Shown: one piece after another, positions 1-7,565 of the stretch
Layout of the letters: the number at the start of each line of letters is the position of its first letter
How positions within the stretch are numbered: position 1 is the first letter of the stretch
Origin: Intrasporangium oryzae NRRL B-24470
GTDB lineage: Bacteria > Actinomycetota > Actinomycetes > Actinomycetales > Dermatophilaceae
Assembly: GCF_000576595.1 (NCBI RefSeq)
Contig: NZ_AWSA01000033.1
Coordinates: forward strand, 1 to 52,752
Reading direction: 5' to 3'
Length of the DNA: 52,752 nucleotides
The notes under the pieces: generated by a model
The model's database searches: none
What the model saw: only the letters and a program-made list of their open reading frames with translations
What the model was told of the DNA's origin: nothing
Translations under genes and position numbers: made by a program

Positions 1-1
1 C

Positions 2-3000
2 GCCACGCCGGCCGCCAACGGCGCGGCACCCGCCACCGGCACCCCTGCTGCGACGGCCGCCCCGGCTCCGGCTGCTCCGGCACCGGCCGCCCCCACGAAG
101 GAGGCCGCGAAGGAGGCCGAGGTCCCGACCCCGCGTGACATCCCCGCGGTCAAGGCGACGGGACCGGTCAACGAGGACGTCGTGACGCCGCTCCGTGGCG
201 CTCCCGCGCGCGTCGTCTCCAACATGGAGGTGTCGTTGACCGTACCGACCGCGACGAGCGTGCGCGCGGTCCCTGCCAAGCTGCTCATCGACAACCGCGT
301 CGTCATCAACAACCACCTGGCCCGCTCGCGCGGCGGCAAGGTCTCGTTCACGCACATCATCGGCTACGCCATGGTCAAGGCTCTCGCGACCATGCCCGAG
401 ATGAACAACGGCTACACCGAGAAGGACGGCAAGCCCGCCCTCGTGCAGCCGGCCCACGTCAACTTCGGCCTCGCCATCGACCTCCAGAAGGACGACGGCA
501 CCCGCACGCTCGTCGTCCCCTCGGTCAAGTCGGCCGAGGAGATGGACTTCATCCACTTCTGGACCGCCTACGAGGACATCGTCCGCAAGGCGCGCAGCAA
601 CAAGCTGACCGTCGAGGACTTCCAGGGCACGACGATCTCGCTCACCAACCCCGGCGGCATCGGTACCGTCCACTCCGTGCCCCGCCTCATGAAGGGCCAG
701 GGCGCCATCATCGGCGTCGGCGCGCTCGACTACCCGGCCGAGTGGCAGGGTGCGAGCAACGAGACGCTCAACCGCAACGCCGTCAGCAAGATCCTCACGC
801 TGACCTCGACGTACGACCACCGGATCATCCAGGGCGCCCAGAGCGGCGACTACCTGCGGATCATCCACGAGCTGCTCCTCGGCAAGAACCACTTCTACGA
901 CGAGATCTTCGAGTCGCTGCGCATCCCCTACGAGCCGGTCCGCTGGATCCAGGACATCGACTCCTCGCACGACGACGACATCAACAAGGTCGCCCGCGTC
1001 CAGGAGCTCATCCACGCCTACCGCGTCCGCGGCCACCTCATGGCCGACACCGACCCGCTCGAGTACAAGCAGCGCCGTCACCACGACCTCGACGTCACGA
1101 CCCACGGCCTGACCCTGTGGGACCTCGACCGGACGTTCGCCACGGGCGGCTTCGGCGGAGCGCCGTTCCTCAAGCTGCGCAAGATCCTCGGCATCCTGCG
1201 CGACTCCTACTGCCGGACCGTCGGCATCGAGTACATGCACATCCAGGACCCCGAGCAGCGCAAGTGGATCCAGGACAAGGTCGAGCGTCCCTACGCCAAG
1301 ACCTCCCGTGACGAGCAGCTGCGGATCATGCGCCGCCTCAACGCCGCCGAGGCCTTCGAGACCTTCCTCCAGACGAAGTTCGTGGGCCAGAAGCGCTTCT
1401 CCCTCGAGGGCGGCGAGTCCGTCATCGCCCTGCTCGACCGCATCCTCTGCCGCGCCGCCGGCGAGGGCCTCGACGAGGTCTGCATCGGTATGCCGCACCG
1501 CGGGCGCCTCAACGTGCTCGCCAACATCGCCGGCAAGTCCTACGGCCAGATCTTCCGCGAGTTCGAGGGCAAGCAGGACCCCCAGTCGGTCCAGGGCTCG
1601 GGCGACGTGAAGTACCACCTCGGCACCGAGGGCGAGTTCGTCGCCGAGGACGGCGCGAAGACGAAGGTCTACCTCGCGGCCAACCCCTCGCACCTCGAAG
1701 CGGTCAACCCGGTCCTCGAGGGCATCGTGCGCGCCAAGCAGGACCGCCTCAACCTCGCGGGCCGCGACTTCACCGTCCTGCCGGTGCTCCTCCACGGCGA
1801 CGCCGCGTTCGCCGGGCAGGGCGTGGTCGCCGAGACCCTCAACCTCTCGCAGCTGCGTGGCTACCGCACGGGCGGCACGATCCACGTCGTCATCAACAAC
1901 CAGGTCGGCTTCACGACGTCGCCGAGCTCGTCGCGGTCCTCGGTCTACTCGACCGACGTCGCACGGATGATCCAGGCGCCGATCTTCCACGTCAACGGCG
2001 ACGACCCGGAGGCCTGCGTCCGCGTGGCCGAGCTCGCCTACGAGTTCCGCCAGCAGTTCAACAAGGACGTCGTCGTCGACATGGTGTGCTACCGCCGCCG
2101 TGGCCACAACGAGGGTGACGACCCGTCGATGACGCAGCCGCTCATGTACAACCTCATCGAGGCCAAGCGCTCGGTCCGCAAGCTCTACACCGAGTCGCTC
2201 ATCGGTCGCGGCGACATCAGCGTCGAGGACGCCGAGCTCGCCCTGCGCGACTACCAGCAGCAGCTCGAGCGGGTCTTCGTCGAGACGCGTGAGGCGACCC
2301 GCGGAGCACACCCGTCGGCCCAGTCGGAGGGAGCGACGGACGCGCCGGACAACGCGGGCCTCGAGAAGCCGACGGCGCAGGTCCAGGACGACTCCGCCCC
2401 CAAGCGGTCCGCGACCGCCACGGGCGTCCCCGCGAGCGAGATCCAGCACATCGGTGACGCCTTCGGGAACCCGCCCGCCGGCTTCACGGTCCACCCAAAG
2501 CTCGCCCAGCTGATGGACCGCCGCGTCCAGATGACGCGCGAGGGCGGGATCGACTGGCCGATGGCCGAGCTGCTCGCCTTCGGCACCCTCCTCAAGGAGG
2601 GCACGCCGGTCCGTCTCGCCGGGCAGGACAGCCGGCGCGGCACGTTCGTCCAGCGCCACGCGGTCCTCATCGACAAGCACACCGCGGAGGAGTGGACCCC
2701 GCTGCTCTACCTCGGCGAGGGCCAAGCCCGCTTCTGGGTCTACGACTCGCTCCTGTCCGAGTTCGCGGCGATGGGCTTCGAGTACGGCTACTCCGTGGAG
2801 CGGCCCGACGCCCTCGTGCTGTGGGAGGCGCAGTTCGGCGACTTCGCCAACGGTGCGCAGACGATCGTCGACGAGTTCATCTCGAGCTCCGAGCAGAAGT
2901 GGGGCCAGCACTCCTCCGTCGTGCTCCTCCTCCCGCACGGCTTCGAGGGCCAGGGCCCGGACCACAGCTCGGCCCGGATCGAGCGCTACCTGCAGCTCTG

Positions 3001-3580
3001 CGCCGAGAACAACATGACGGTCGCCTACCCCTCGACGGCGGCCTCGTACTTCCACCTGCTGCGCAAGCAGGCCTACGCCCGGCCGCGGCGCCCGCTCATC
3101 GTCTTCACGCCGAAGTCGATGCTGCGCTCCAAGGCCGCCGCGAGCCCGCTCGAGGCGTTCACCCAAGGCGGGTTCGAGCCGGTGCTGCACGACCACCCGG
3201 GTGTCACGAAGGACGTCACCCGCGTCATCCTCGCCTCGGGCAAGGTCGTCCACGAGCTCGATGCCGAGCGTGAGAAGCGCGGTGACACCGCGACGGCGAT
3301 CATCCGGGTCGAGCAGCTCTACCCGATCCCGGTCGCGGAGATCGCCGAGGCCGTCGGCCGCTACCCCGGCGCCGAGCTCATGTGGGTCCAGGACGAGCCG
3401 CGCAACCAGGGTGCCTGGCCGCTCATGGCCCAGTGGCTGCACGAGGACCTCACCGCAGTCGGGGAGAACCGCCCGTGGCGCGTCGTGGCCCGCAAGGCCT
3501 CCGCCTCCCCGGCGACGGGCTCGACGAAGAAGCACGCCGTCGAGCAGGCCGAGCTCATGGACCACGCCTTCAACCGCTGA
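2..3580 (+). CDS. kgd: Multifunctional 2-oxoglutarate metabolism enzyme Kgd/SucA (5' end outside window)
   Basis: This is the 3' part (1192 codons) of the actinobacterial fused E2-E1 2-oxoglutarate dehydrogenase/decarboxylase of the TCA cycle. The first ~60 codons are the Ala/Pro/Lys linker found near the N terminus of the family, and the frame is open to the window edge. An E2-like acyltransferase domain follows, with its catalytic DHR motif (TYDHRIIQG, His codon near nt 818). The thiamine-diphosphate E1 domain then shows [22 protein letters not shown] and [13 protein letters not shown] low-complexity insert of about 40 residues (nt ~2290-2440, Ala/Ser/Asp-rich) lies between the E1 subdomains and looks longer than in M. 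tuberculosis Kgd as I remember it. A hairpin follows the stop. In related bacteria the FHA protein GarA/OdhI inhibits Kgd; no such gene is in the window. Confidence 0.97.
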   Translation, partial: ATPAANGAAPATGTPAATAAPAPAAPAPAAPTKEAAKEAEVPTPRDIPAVKATGPVNEDVVTPLRGAPARVVSNMEVSLTVPTATSVRAVPAKLLIDNRVVINNHLARSRGGKVSFTHIIGYAMVKALATMPEMNNGYTEKDGKPALVQPAHVNFGLAIDLQKDDGTRTLVVPSVKSAEEMDFIHFWTAYEDIVRKARSNKLTVEDFQGTTISLTNPGGIGTVHSVPRLMKGQGAIIGVGALDYPAEWQGASNETLNRNAVSKILTLTSTYDHRIIQGAQSGDYLRIIHELLLGKNHFYDEIFESLRIPYEPVRWIQDIDSSHDDDINKVARVQELIHAYRVRGHLMADTDPLEYKQRRHHDLDVTTHGLTLWDLDRTFATGGFGGAPFLKLRKILGILRDSYCRTVGIEYMHIQDPEQRKWIQDKVERPYAKTSRDEQLRIMRRLNAAEAFETFLQTKFVGQKRFSLEGGESVIALLDRILCRAAGEGLDEVCIGMPHRGRLNVLANIAGKSYGQIFREFEGKQDPQSVQGSGDVKYHLGTEGEFVAEDGAKTKVYLAANPSHLEAVNPVLEGIVRAKQDRLNLAGRDFTVLPVLLHGDAAFAGQGVVAETLNLSQLRGYRTGGTIHVVINNQVGFTTSPSSSRSSVYSTDVARMIQAPIFHVNGDDPEACVRVAELAYEFRQQFNKDVVVDMVCYRRRGHNEGDDPSMTQPLMYNLIEAKRSVRKLYTESLIGRGDISVEDAELALRDYQQQLERVFVETREATRGAHPSAQSEGATDAPDNAGLEKPTAQVQDDSAPKRSATATGVPASEIQHIGDAFGNPPAGFTVHPKLAQLMDRRVQMTREGGIDWPMAELLAFGTLLKEGTPVRLAGQDSRRGTFVQRHAVLIDKHTAEEWTPLLYLGEGQARFWVYDSLLSEFAAMGFEYGYSVERPDALVLWEAQFGDFANGAQTIVDEFISSSEQKWGQHSSVVLLLPHGFEGQGPDHSSARIERYLQLCAENNMTVAYPSTAASYFHLLRKQAYARPRRPLIVFTPKSMLRSKAAASPLEAFTQGGFEPVLHDHPGVTKDVTRVILASGKVVHELDAEREKRGDTATAIIRVEQLYPIPVAEIAEAVGRYPGAELMWVQDEPRNQGAWPLMAQWLHEDLTAVGENRPWRVVARKASASPATGSTKKHAVEQAELMDHAFNR

Positions 3581-3601
3581 CGTCCCGAGCACGCACACCT
3601 C

Positions 3602-3638
3602 CTCAGGGCGGTCGACCCCCGTGGTCGACCACCCTGAG
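3602..3638 (+). terminator. Hairpin terminator after kgd
   Basis: CTCAGGGCGGTCGAC pairs with GTCGACCACCCTGAG (one mismatch in 15) around a 7-nt loop, 22 nt after the kgd stop. There is no clear T-run, as is usual for high-G+C actinobacteria. Confidence 0.7.
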
Positions 3639-3695
3639 CGCTGCCCGACGGCCGGACAGCGGGCCCGCCTGCGCGGGTCCCGCTGCCGGACGCGA

Positions 3696-3701
3696 TAGCC
3701 T
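3696..3701 (+). promoter_or_regulatory. -10 element, leaderless promoter
   Basis: TAGCCT lies 6 nt before the GTG at 3708. This matches the TANNNT-plus-6/7-nt layout of leaderless transcripts seen repeatedly in this window and supports that start codon. Confidence 0.5.
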
Positions 3702-3707
3702 CCAAGG

Positions 3708-3884
3708 GTGTACTTCACCGACCGGGGCATCGAGGAGCTGGCCAGCCGCCGGGGCGCCGAGGAGGTGAGCCTCGAGTGGCTCGCCGAGCAGCTGCGCACC
3801 TTCGTGGACGTCAACCCTGAGTTCGAGGTGCCCATCGAACGATTCGCGACGTGGCTGGCACGCCTCGACGACGACGAGGACTGA
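3708..3884 (+). CDS. Small DUF6104-like conserved protein (58 aa)
   Basis: The protein begins MYFTDRGIEELASRRG and ends in an acidic tail, ARLDDDED. It is soluble, acidic and mainly helical, with no signal peptide or Cys. I recognise the pattern as the small actinobacterial family labelled DUF6104, often found beside kgd; its function is unknown. The GTG start is chosen because the family starts at MYFTDRG and a -10 element lies 6 nt upstream. The stop is 5 nt before the GTG of the SGNH hydrolase, so the two are probably cotranscribed. Confidence 0.85.
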   Translation: MYFTDRGIEELASRRGAEEVSLEWLAEQLRTFVDVNPEFEVPIERFATWLARLDDDED

Positions 3885-3889
3885 GCACC

Positions 3890-4711
3890 GTGAACGACCG
3901 CACCCCTGACCTCGACCGCGCGCCGTACGGGGTCGGACCCGCCTACCCTTCCTCCCACACCCAGTTCGTCGACCCCCCCGACACGGGTCCCCTCCGCCGC
4001 GCCGCGGCCTCGGCTGATGCCGCCGCGGAGACGACGACGGAGCACCCGGGCGTCGCCGCCCCGGGGCGCGGCGACGAGCCCGCGTTCGCCCCGACGACCG
4101 GGTTCACGGTGGCCGAGGGAGTGCGTGACGTGGGCATGGTCTTCGTCGGGGCCTCGATGACGGCCGGCTACGGCGACCCCAAGGGCCTCGGCTGGGTCGG
4201 CCGGGTCGTCGCCCGCACCCAGCACCCCGACCTCGACCTCACGGCCTACAACCTCGGGGTGCGCGGGGACACCTCCGGAGACGTCGTCGCCCGCTGGGCG
4301 GCCGAGTGCCACCCGCGCTGGAAGGCCCGCTCCGAGCGGCGCCTCGTGCTCTCCGTCGGCACCAACGACGTCCTCAGCGGGATGACGATGGCCCGGTCGA
4401 GGCTCAACCTCGCCAACGTCCTCGACGAGGCCACCACGCACGGGATCGGCGCGTTCGTCGTCGGCCTGCCCCCCACCCTCGACCCTGAGCTCAACCGACG
4501 GATCGAGGCGCTCGCCGAGGCACAGGCAGACGTCTGCTCTCGACGCGGGATCACCTACGTCGACTGCTTCCGTCCGCTCGTCACGCACGACCAGTGGATG
4601 GCCGACCTAGCCGCCAGCCCCGACCGGGCCCACCCCGGGCAGGCGGGCTACGGCCTCATCGCCTGGCTCGTGCTGCACAACGGCTGGAACGACTGGCTCT
4701 CGATCGGCTGA
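3890..4711 (+). CDS. SGNH/GDSL-type hydrolase
   Basis: Predicted serine esterase/lipase-type hydrolase of 273 aa. The first ~75 residues (DRTPDLDRAP... through EHPGVAAPGRGDE) are low-complexity and disordered-looking. The SGNH fold then starts at MVFVGASMTAGYG (block I; Ser nucleophile, GAS replacing GDS), followed by YNLGVRGDTSGDV (block II Gly), LSVGTNDVLSG (block III GxND) and SPDRAHPGQAGY (block V Asp/His). All catalytic positions are present. There is no signal peptide, so it is probably cytoplasmic. GTG 3890, just after the DUF6104 gene, is taken as start; an internal start near the SGNH domain is possible. Substrate unknown. A second SGNH gene lies at 16921-17625. Confidence 0.85.
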   Translation: MNDRTPDLDRAPYGVGPAYPSSHTQFVDPPDTGPLRRAAASADAAAETTTEHPGVAAPGRGDEPAFAPTTGFTVAEGVRDVGMVFVGASMTAGYGDPKGLGWVGRVVARTQHPDLDLTAYNLGVRGDTSGDVVARWAAECHPRWKARSERRLVLSVGTNDVLSGMTMARSRLNLANVLDEATTHGIGAFVVGLPPTLDPELNRRIEALAEAQADVCSRRGITYVDCFRPLVTHDQWMADLAASPDRAHPGQAGYGLIAWLVLHNGWNDWLSIG

Positions 4712-4756
4712 GTCCCCGCCCCTCGGGCTGAGCCGCCGCCCCGTCGACCGGAGGTC

Positions 4757-5185
4757 CTAGCGGGGAGTGTCGTCGATGTGCTCGGCCGCGTCCACGGGCT
4801 CTCGCGGCGGCGCGGCCAGGGCGGCGGCGATGCTGGCAACGGCGAGCACCGCGACCGCGATGGCGAGCTCCGTCCGGTCCGACTCGTGGAGCGACCAGGC
4901 CACGGGGAGCAGGAGGGCGTTCCAGAGCAGGGTCGGGGTGCGCACCCAGTCGGAACGCCGCCACCACCCGCGCGCGATCGCCAGAAGGAACACGGCGAAC
5001 ACGAGAATGAGCGCGCCGGACGTCGCCGCGCGGCTCAGGTCGGACGTCGCGCCCCCCGCCATCTCGACGACGTAGAACACGACGAAGCCCAGGAGCACCA
5101 GGGCCTCGACGAGGCTGAGGATCGCAGCCGCCCTGGGGGCACGCGTGCGCGCCTCGACGGCGGGTGGTTCGGCGCTGTCGGTCAC
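4757..5185 (-). CDS. Small four-helix integral membrane protein
   Basis: Hypothetical 142-aa protein. After a short polar N terminus (TDSAEPPAVEARTRAPR) come about four hydrophobic segments: AAILSLVEALVLLGFVVFYVV, ALILVFAVFLLAIA, LLWNALLLPVAWSL and LAIAVAVLAVASIAAAL. A charged tail (REPVDAAEHIDDTPR) follows. It resembles widespread unnamed actinobacterial membrane proteins; I cannot assign a function. GTG 5185 is chosen because a TAGGCT -10 element lies 6 nt upstream, implying a leaderless mRNA. The 3' end converges with the SGNH hydrolase, and no clear terminator is seen in the 45-nt gap. Confidence 0.8.
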   Translation of the reverse strand: MTDSAEPPAVEARTRAPRAAAILSLVEALVLLGFVVFYVVEMAGGATSDLSRAATSGALILVFAVFLLAIARGWWRRSDWVRTPTLLWNALLLPVAWSLHESDRTELAIAVAVLAVASIAAALAAPPREPVDAAEHIDDTPR

Positions 5186-5191
5186 CGGAGC

Positions 5192-5197
5192 AGCCTA
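5192..5197 (-). promoter_or_regulatory. -10 element, leaderless promoter
   Basis: TAGGCT on the minus strand, 6 nt before GTG 5185 of the small membrane protein. Confidence 0.5.
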
Positions 5198-5260
5198 CCC
5201 ATGCAGCCACGGTGCACGAGCGACGTGTCCCGGAGCACAGCGGCAGGTGAGGTTTGGGTC

Positions 5261-5289
5261 TGGAAACGAATGGCATCTGCGGATAAGAT
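5261..5289 (+). promoter_or_regulatory. Candidate housekeeping promoter in the whiB1 upstream region
   Basis: TGGAAA (5261-5266), 17 nt, then TAAGAT (5284-5289), in a locally A/T-rich patch of the ~395-bp region between the membrane protein and whiB1. A transcript from here would have a ~285-nt leader. This is a pattern match only. Confidence 0.35.
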
Positions 5290-5415
5290 AGATCCTCGTG
5301 TGACCTGCTCCCCGGCTCGTGCGCCATCGACGCGCGACGCGATCGCTGCTGAGGCATCACCTCTTGAAGCATCACAGGGCGCCCGCCACACTGGATCCTG
5401 ACTTCGGACGCGTGC

Positions 5416-5441
5416 GGAACCACTTCGTGCGCGTTTCCGTT
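5416..5441 (+). promoter_or_regulatory. Candidate SigR/SigH/SigE-type ECF promoter upstream of whiB1
   Basis: GGAAC (5416-5420), exactly 18 nt, then GTT (5439-5441). This fits the GGAAY-N18-GTT consensus of actinobacterial thiol- and stress-responsive ECF sigma factors. Transcription would begin near 5449, giving a ~130-nt leader for whiB1. Confidence 0.5.
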
Positions 5442-5448
5442 GGTCAGG

Positions 5449-5473
5449 GGGGTGTTGCCCCGTGGAACACCCC
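5449..5473. repeat. Inverted repeat at the predicted whiB1 transcript start
   Basis: GGGGTGTT and AACACCCC form a perfect 8-bp inverted repeat around a 9-nt spacer, just downstream of the ECF-type promoter. It could be an operator or a leader hairpin. Confidence 0.45.
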
Positions 5474-5581
5474 GAAACCACGCACTTAAACGGCTCCGAC
5501 AACGACGCTGGCGCCCGAGAACGCGCACCACCCCCGAACCTCTCGGTGGTGCCACCAACTTGATGAAGGAGCACGATCCAC

Positions 5582-5830
5582 ATGGATTGGCGCGACCGCG
5601 CTGCCTGTCTGGATGCTGACCCGGAGCTGTTCTTCCCCATTGGGAACACCGGACCCGCCATTCTCCAGATCGAAGAGGCCAAGGCCGTGTGCCGGACCTG
5701 CCCGGTGATCGACACGTGCCTCAAGTGGGCCCTCGAGACCGGCCAGGACGCCGGCGTGTGGGGCGGCCTCTCCGAGGACGAGCGCCGGGCCCTCAAGCGT
5801 CGCAACGCCCGCGCGCGCCGCGCCGGCTGA
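5582..5830 (+). CDS. whiB1: WhiB1/WblE-type iron-sulfur transcriptional regulator
   Basis: An 82-aa Wbl protein. The four [4Fe-4S] ligands are Cys9, Cys37, Cys40 and Cys46 (C-x27-C-x2-C-x5-C), followed by the GVWGG turn (58-62) and a basic DNA-binding tail, RRALKRRNARARRAG. The start MDWRDRAACLDADPELFFP is the WhiB1/WblE signature. In mycobacteria WhiB1 is an essential, nitric-oxide-sensitive regulator that binds SigA. A good ribosome site, GAAGGAG (5565-5571), precedes the ATG by 10 nt. The long upstream region has two candidate promoters and an inverted repeat. Convergent pdtaS matches the M. tuberculosis whiB1/Rv3220c order. Confidence 0.96.
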   Translation: MDWRDRAACLDADPELFFPIGNTGPAILQIEEAKAVCRTCPVIDTCLKWALETGQDAGVWGGLSEDERRALKRRNARARRAG

Positions 5831-5844
5831 GCCCACGATCGCAG

Positions 5845-5873
5845 GCCCGGTGACCCGGTTGGGGTCGCCGGGC
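5845..5873. terminator. Terminator between whiB1 and pdtaS
   Basis: GCCCGGTGACCC pairs with GGGTCGCCGGGC (12 bp with one G-U) around a 5-nt loop and is followed by TTT on the plus strand. It can serve whiB1 and possibly pdtaS. Confidence 0.75.
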
Positions 5874-5943
5874 TTTCGCATGTCCGGGCGGTCACATCCA
5901 CCGGTCCGGACCGCCGGCGCAGATGCCCGGCCATCCGTTGCGC

Positions 5944-7431
5944 CTAGGTGACGGGCCGCAGACTCGCGGTGAAGGTCGCGCGCGTCCCGTGCGGCGTGAC
6001 GCCCTCCCACATGATGCGTCCCTGGAGGTCGGCGACGAGGGACTGGACGATCTGGGTCCCGAGGCCGGACCCGGGTCGCCTGGCCGGGTCGATCCCCTTG
6101 CCGTTGTCCTCGATGCAGACGACGACCATGGGTTGCCCGCGCTCGTCGCTCTGCCGCTTGACCGAGATCCGCACCTCTCCCCCGGTGTCCCCGAGCCCGT
6201 GCTCGATGGAGTTCTGGACGAGCTCGCTCATGACCATCGCGAGCGCCGTCGCGTCCTCGGCGCGGAGCCGACCGAAGGACCCCTCGGTGATGGTGCGCAC
6301 GGGGGCGCCGTTCGCCGCCACCTCCACGACGGCGTTGAGGCCCCGCTGCGCGATCGCATCGAAGTCGACGGTCTCGTCGAAGCCCTGGCTCAGCTGGTCG
6401 TGGACCATGGCGATCGTGCCGACGCGGCGCTCGGCCTCGCGCAGGGCGTCCTTGGCCTCTCCTTCGGGCACGCGGCGGGCTTGGAGGCGGAGCAGGGCGG
6501 CCACCGACTGGAGGTTGTTCTTGACGCGGTGGTGGATCTCGCGGATCGTCGCGTCCTTCGTCATGAGCTCTCGCTCGCGGCGACGCAGCTCCCCGACGTC
6601 GCGGAGCAGGACGATCGCCCCGAACCGCTGGCCGGCCTCGGTGAGCGGGATCGCGCGCATCGAGACGGTGGTCCCGCCGGCGACGACCTCGGTGCGCCAC
6701 GGCTGGCGACCGGTGACGACGAGCGGCAGCCCTTCGTCGACGGGGTAGGTCTCGCGGACGTTGTCGGTCACGACCTGGGCGAGGCTCGCGCCGACCACCT
6801 CGCCGAGGTGGCCGAGGCGGTGGAGTGCGGACACGGCATTCGGGCTGGCGTAGGTGACGATCCCGTCGACGTCGAGGCGGATCACCCCGTCGCCGACGCG
6901 CGGGGCGCCGCGCCTCAGGCCGGTCGGGGCGCTGCTGTGCGGGAACTCACCGCCCGTGACCATCCGGCAGAGCGCGTCGGCCGTCGCGAGGTAGGTCAGC
7001 TCGAGACGGCTGGGCGTGCGCGTCGTCCAGAGGTTGGTGTGCCGCGTCATGACGGCGACGACATGCCCGCCGCGCACGACGGGGATGTACTCCTCACGCA
7101 CGGACTGGTCGGGCTGGTGGTCGTGCTCGATCTGCACCTGACGCACGCGCAGGATGCGCTGCTCGGCGGCCGCCTCGTCGAGGAGGTCGCGGGTTCGTCG
7201 GTCCTCGGCGACGCGGCCGACCTGGTCGTCGACGAAGACGAGCTGACCGGTCGTGGGACGGACGTGGGCGACGGCCTCCCACCGGTCGCTGGTCGAGCGC
7301 ACCCAGAGGACGAGGTCGGCGAAGGAGAGGTCGGCGATGAGCTGCCAGTCGCCGACGAGCAGGTGCAGCCACTCGACGTCGTGGTCGGGGAGGCTGGTCC
7401 GCCCGCGCAGGAGCTCACTCAGGGTCGCCAC
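5944..7431 (-). CDS. pdtaS: PdtaS-type sensor histidine kinase (GAF-PAS-HisKA_2-HATPase)
   Basis: A 495-aa soluble histidine kinase with no transmembrane segment. Residues ~1-150 form the N-terminal GAF-like sensor and ~180-285 a PAS domain. The HisKA_2-type H-box REIHHRVKNNLQSVAALLR (phospho-acceptor His at ~300-301) follows. The ATPase domain has MSELVQNSIEHG (N box) and EDNGKGI...GSGLGTQIV (G boxes). The homologue Rv3220c phosphorylates PdtaR, an ANTAR RNA-binding antiterminator; no pdtaR is in the window. GTG 7431 is supported by TAGGCT 6 nt upstream. The position convergent with whiB1 is conserved. Confidence 0.93.
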   Translation of the reverse strand: MATLSELLRGRTSLPDHDVEWLHLLVGDWQLIADLSFADLVLWVRSTSDRWEAVAHVRPTTGQLVFVDDQVGRVAEDRRTRDLLDEAAAEQRILRVRQVQIEHDHQPDQSVREEYIPVVRGGHVVAVMTRHTNLWTTRTPSRLELTYLATADALCRMVTGGEFPHSSAPTGLRRGAPRVGDGVIRLDVDGIVTYASPNAVSALHRLGHLGEVVGASLAQVVTDNVRETYPVDEGLPLVVTGRQPWRTEVVAGGTTVSMRAIPLTEAGQRFGAIVLLRDVGELRRRERELMTKDATIREIHHRVKNNLQSVAALLRLQARRVPEGEAKDALREAERRVGTIAMVHDQLSQGFDETVDFDAIAQRGLNAVVEVAANGAPVRTITEGSFGRLRAEDATALAMVMSELVQNSIEHGLGDTGGEVRISVKRQSDERGQPMVVVCIEDNGKGIDPARRPGSGLGTQIVQSLVADLQGRIMWEGVTPHGTRATFTASLRPVT

Positions 7432-7437
7432 AGACCG

Positions 7438-7443
7438 AGCCTA
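7438..7443 (-). promoter_or_regulatory. -10 element of pdtaS, leaderless
   Basis: TAGGCT on the minus strand, 6 nt before GTG 7431. Confidence 0.5.
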
Positions 7444-7505
7444 TGCGCCCTCTGTCGCGAGCTGCAGGGCGGTCTCCCCGTCCGTATGCCGCTGGGCCGG
7501 CTGAC

Positions 7506-7559
7506 GTCGACGGACCCGACCCCGCGGGGTGGGTCACCCCCGGGGCCGGGTCCGTCGAC
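7506..7559 (-). terminator. Terminator after the glutamate dehydrogenase gene
   Basis: GTCGACGGACCCG (7506-7518) pairs with CGGGTCCGTCGAC (7547-7559). The stem continues, after one mismatch, with CCCCG/CGGGG. It sits 6 nt beyond the stop of the minus-strand gdh. A GTATGCCG octamer lies just outside at 7484-7491. Confidence 0.75.
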
Positions 7560-7565
7560 GGTCGG

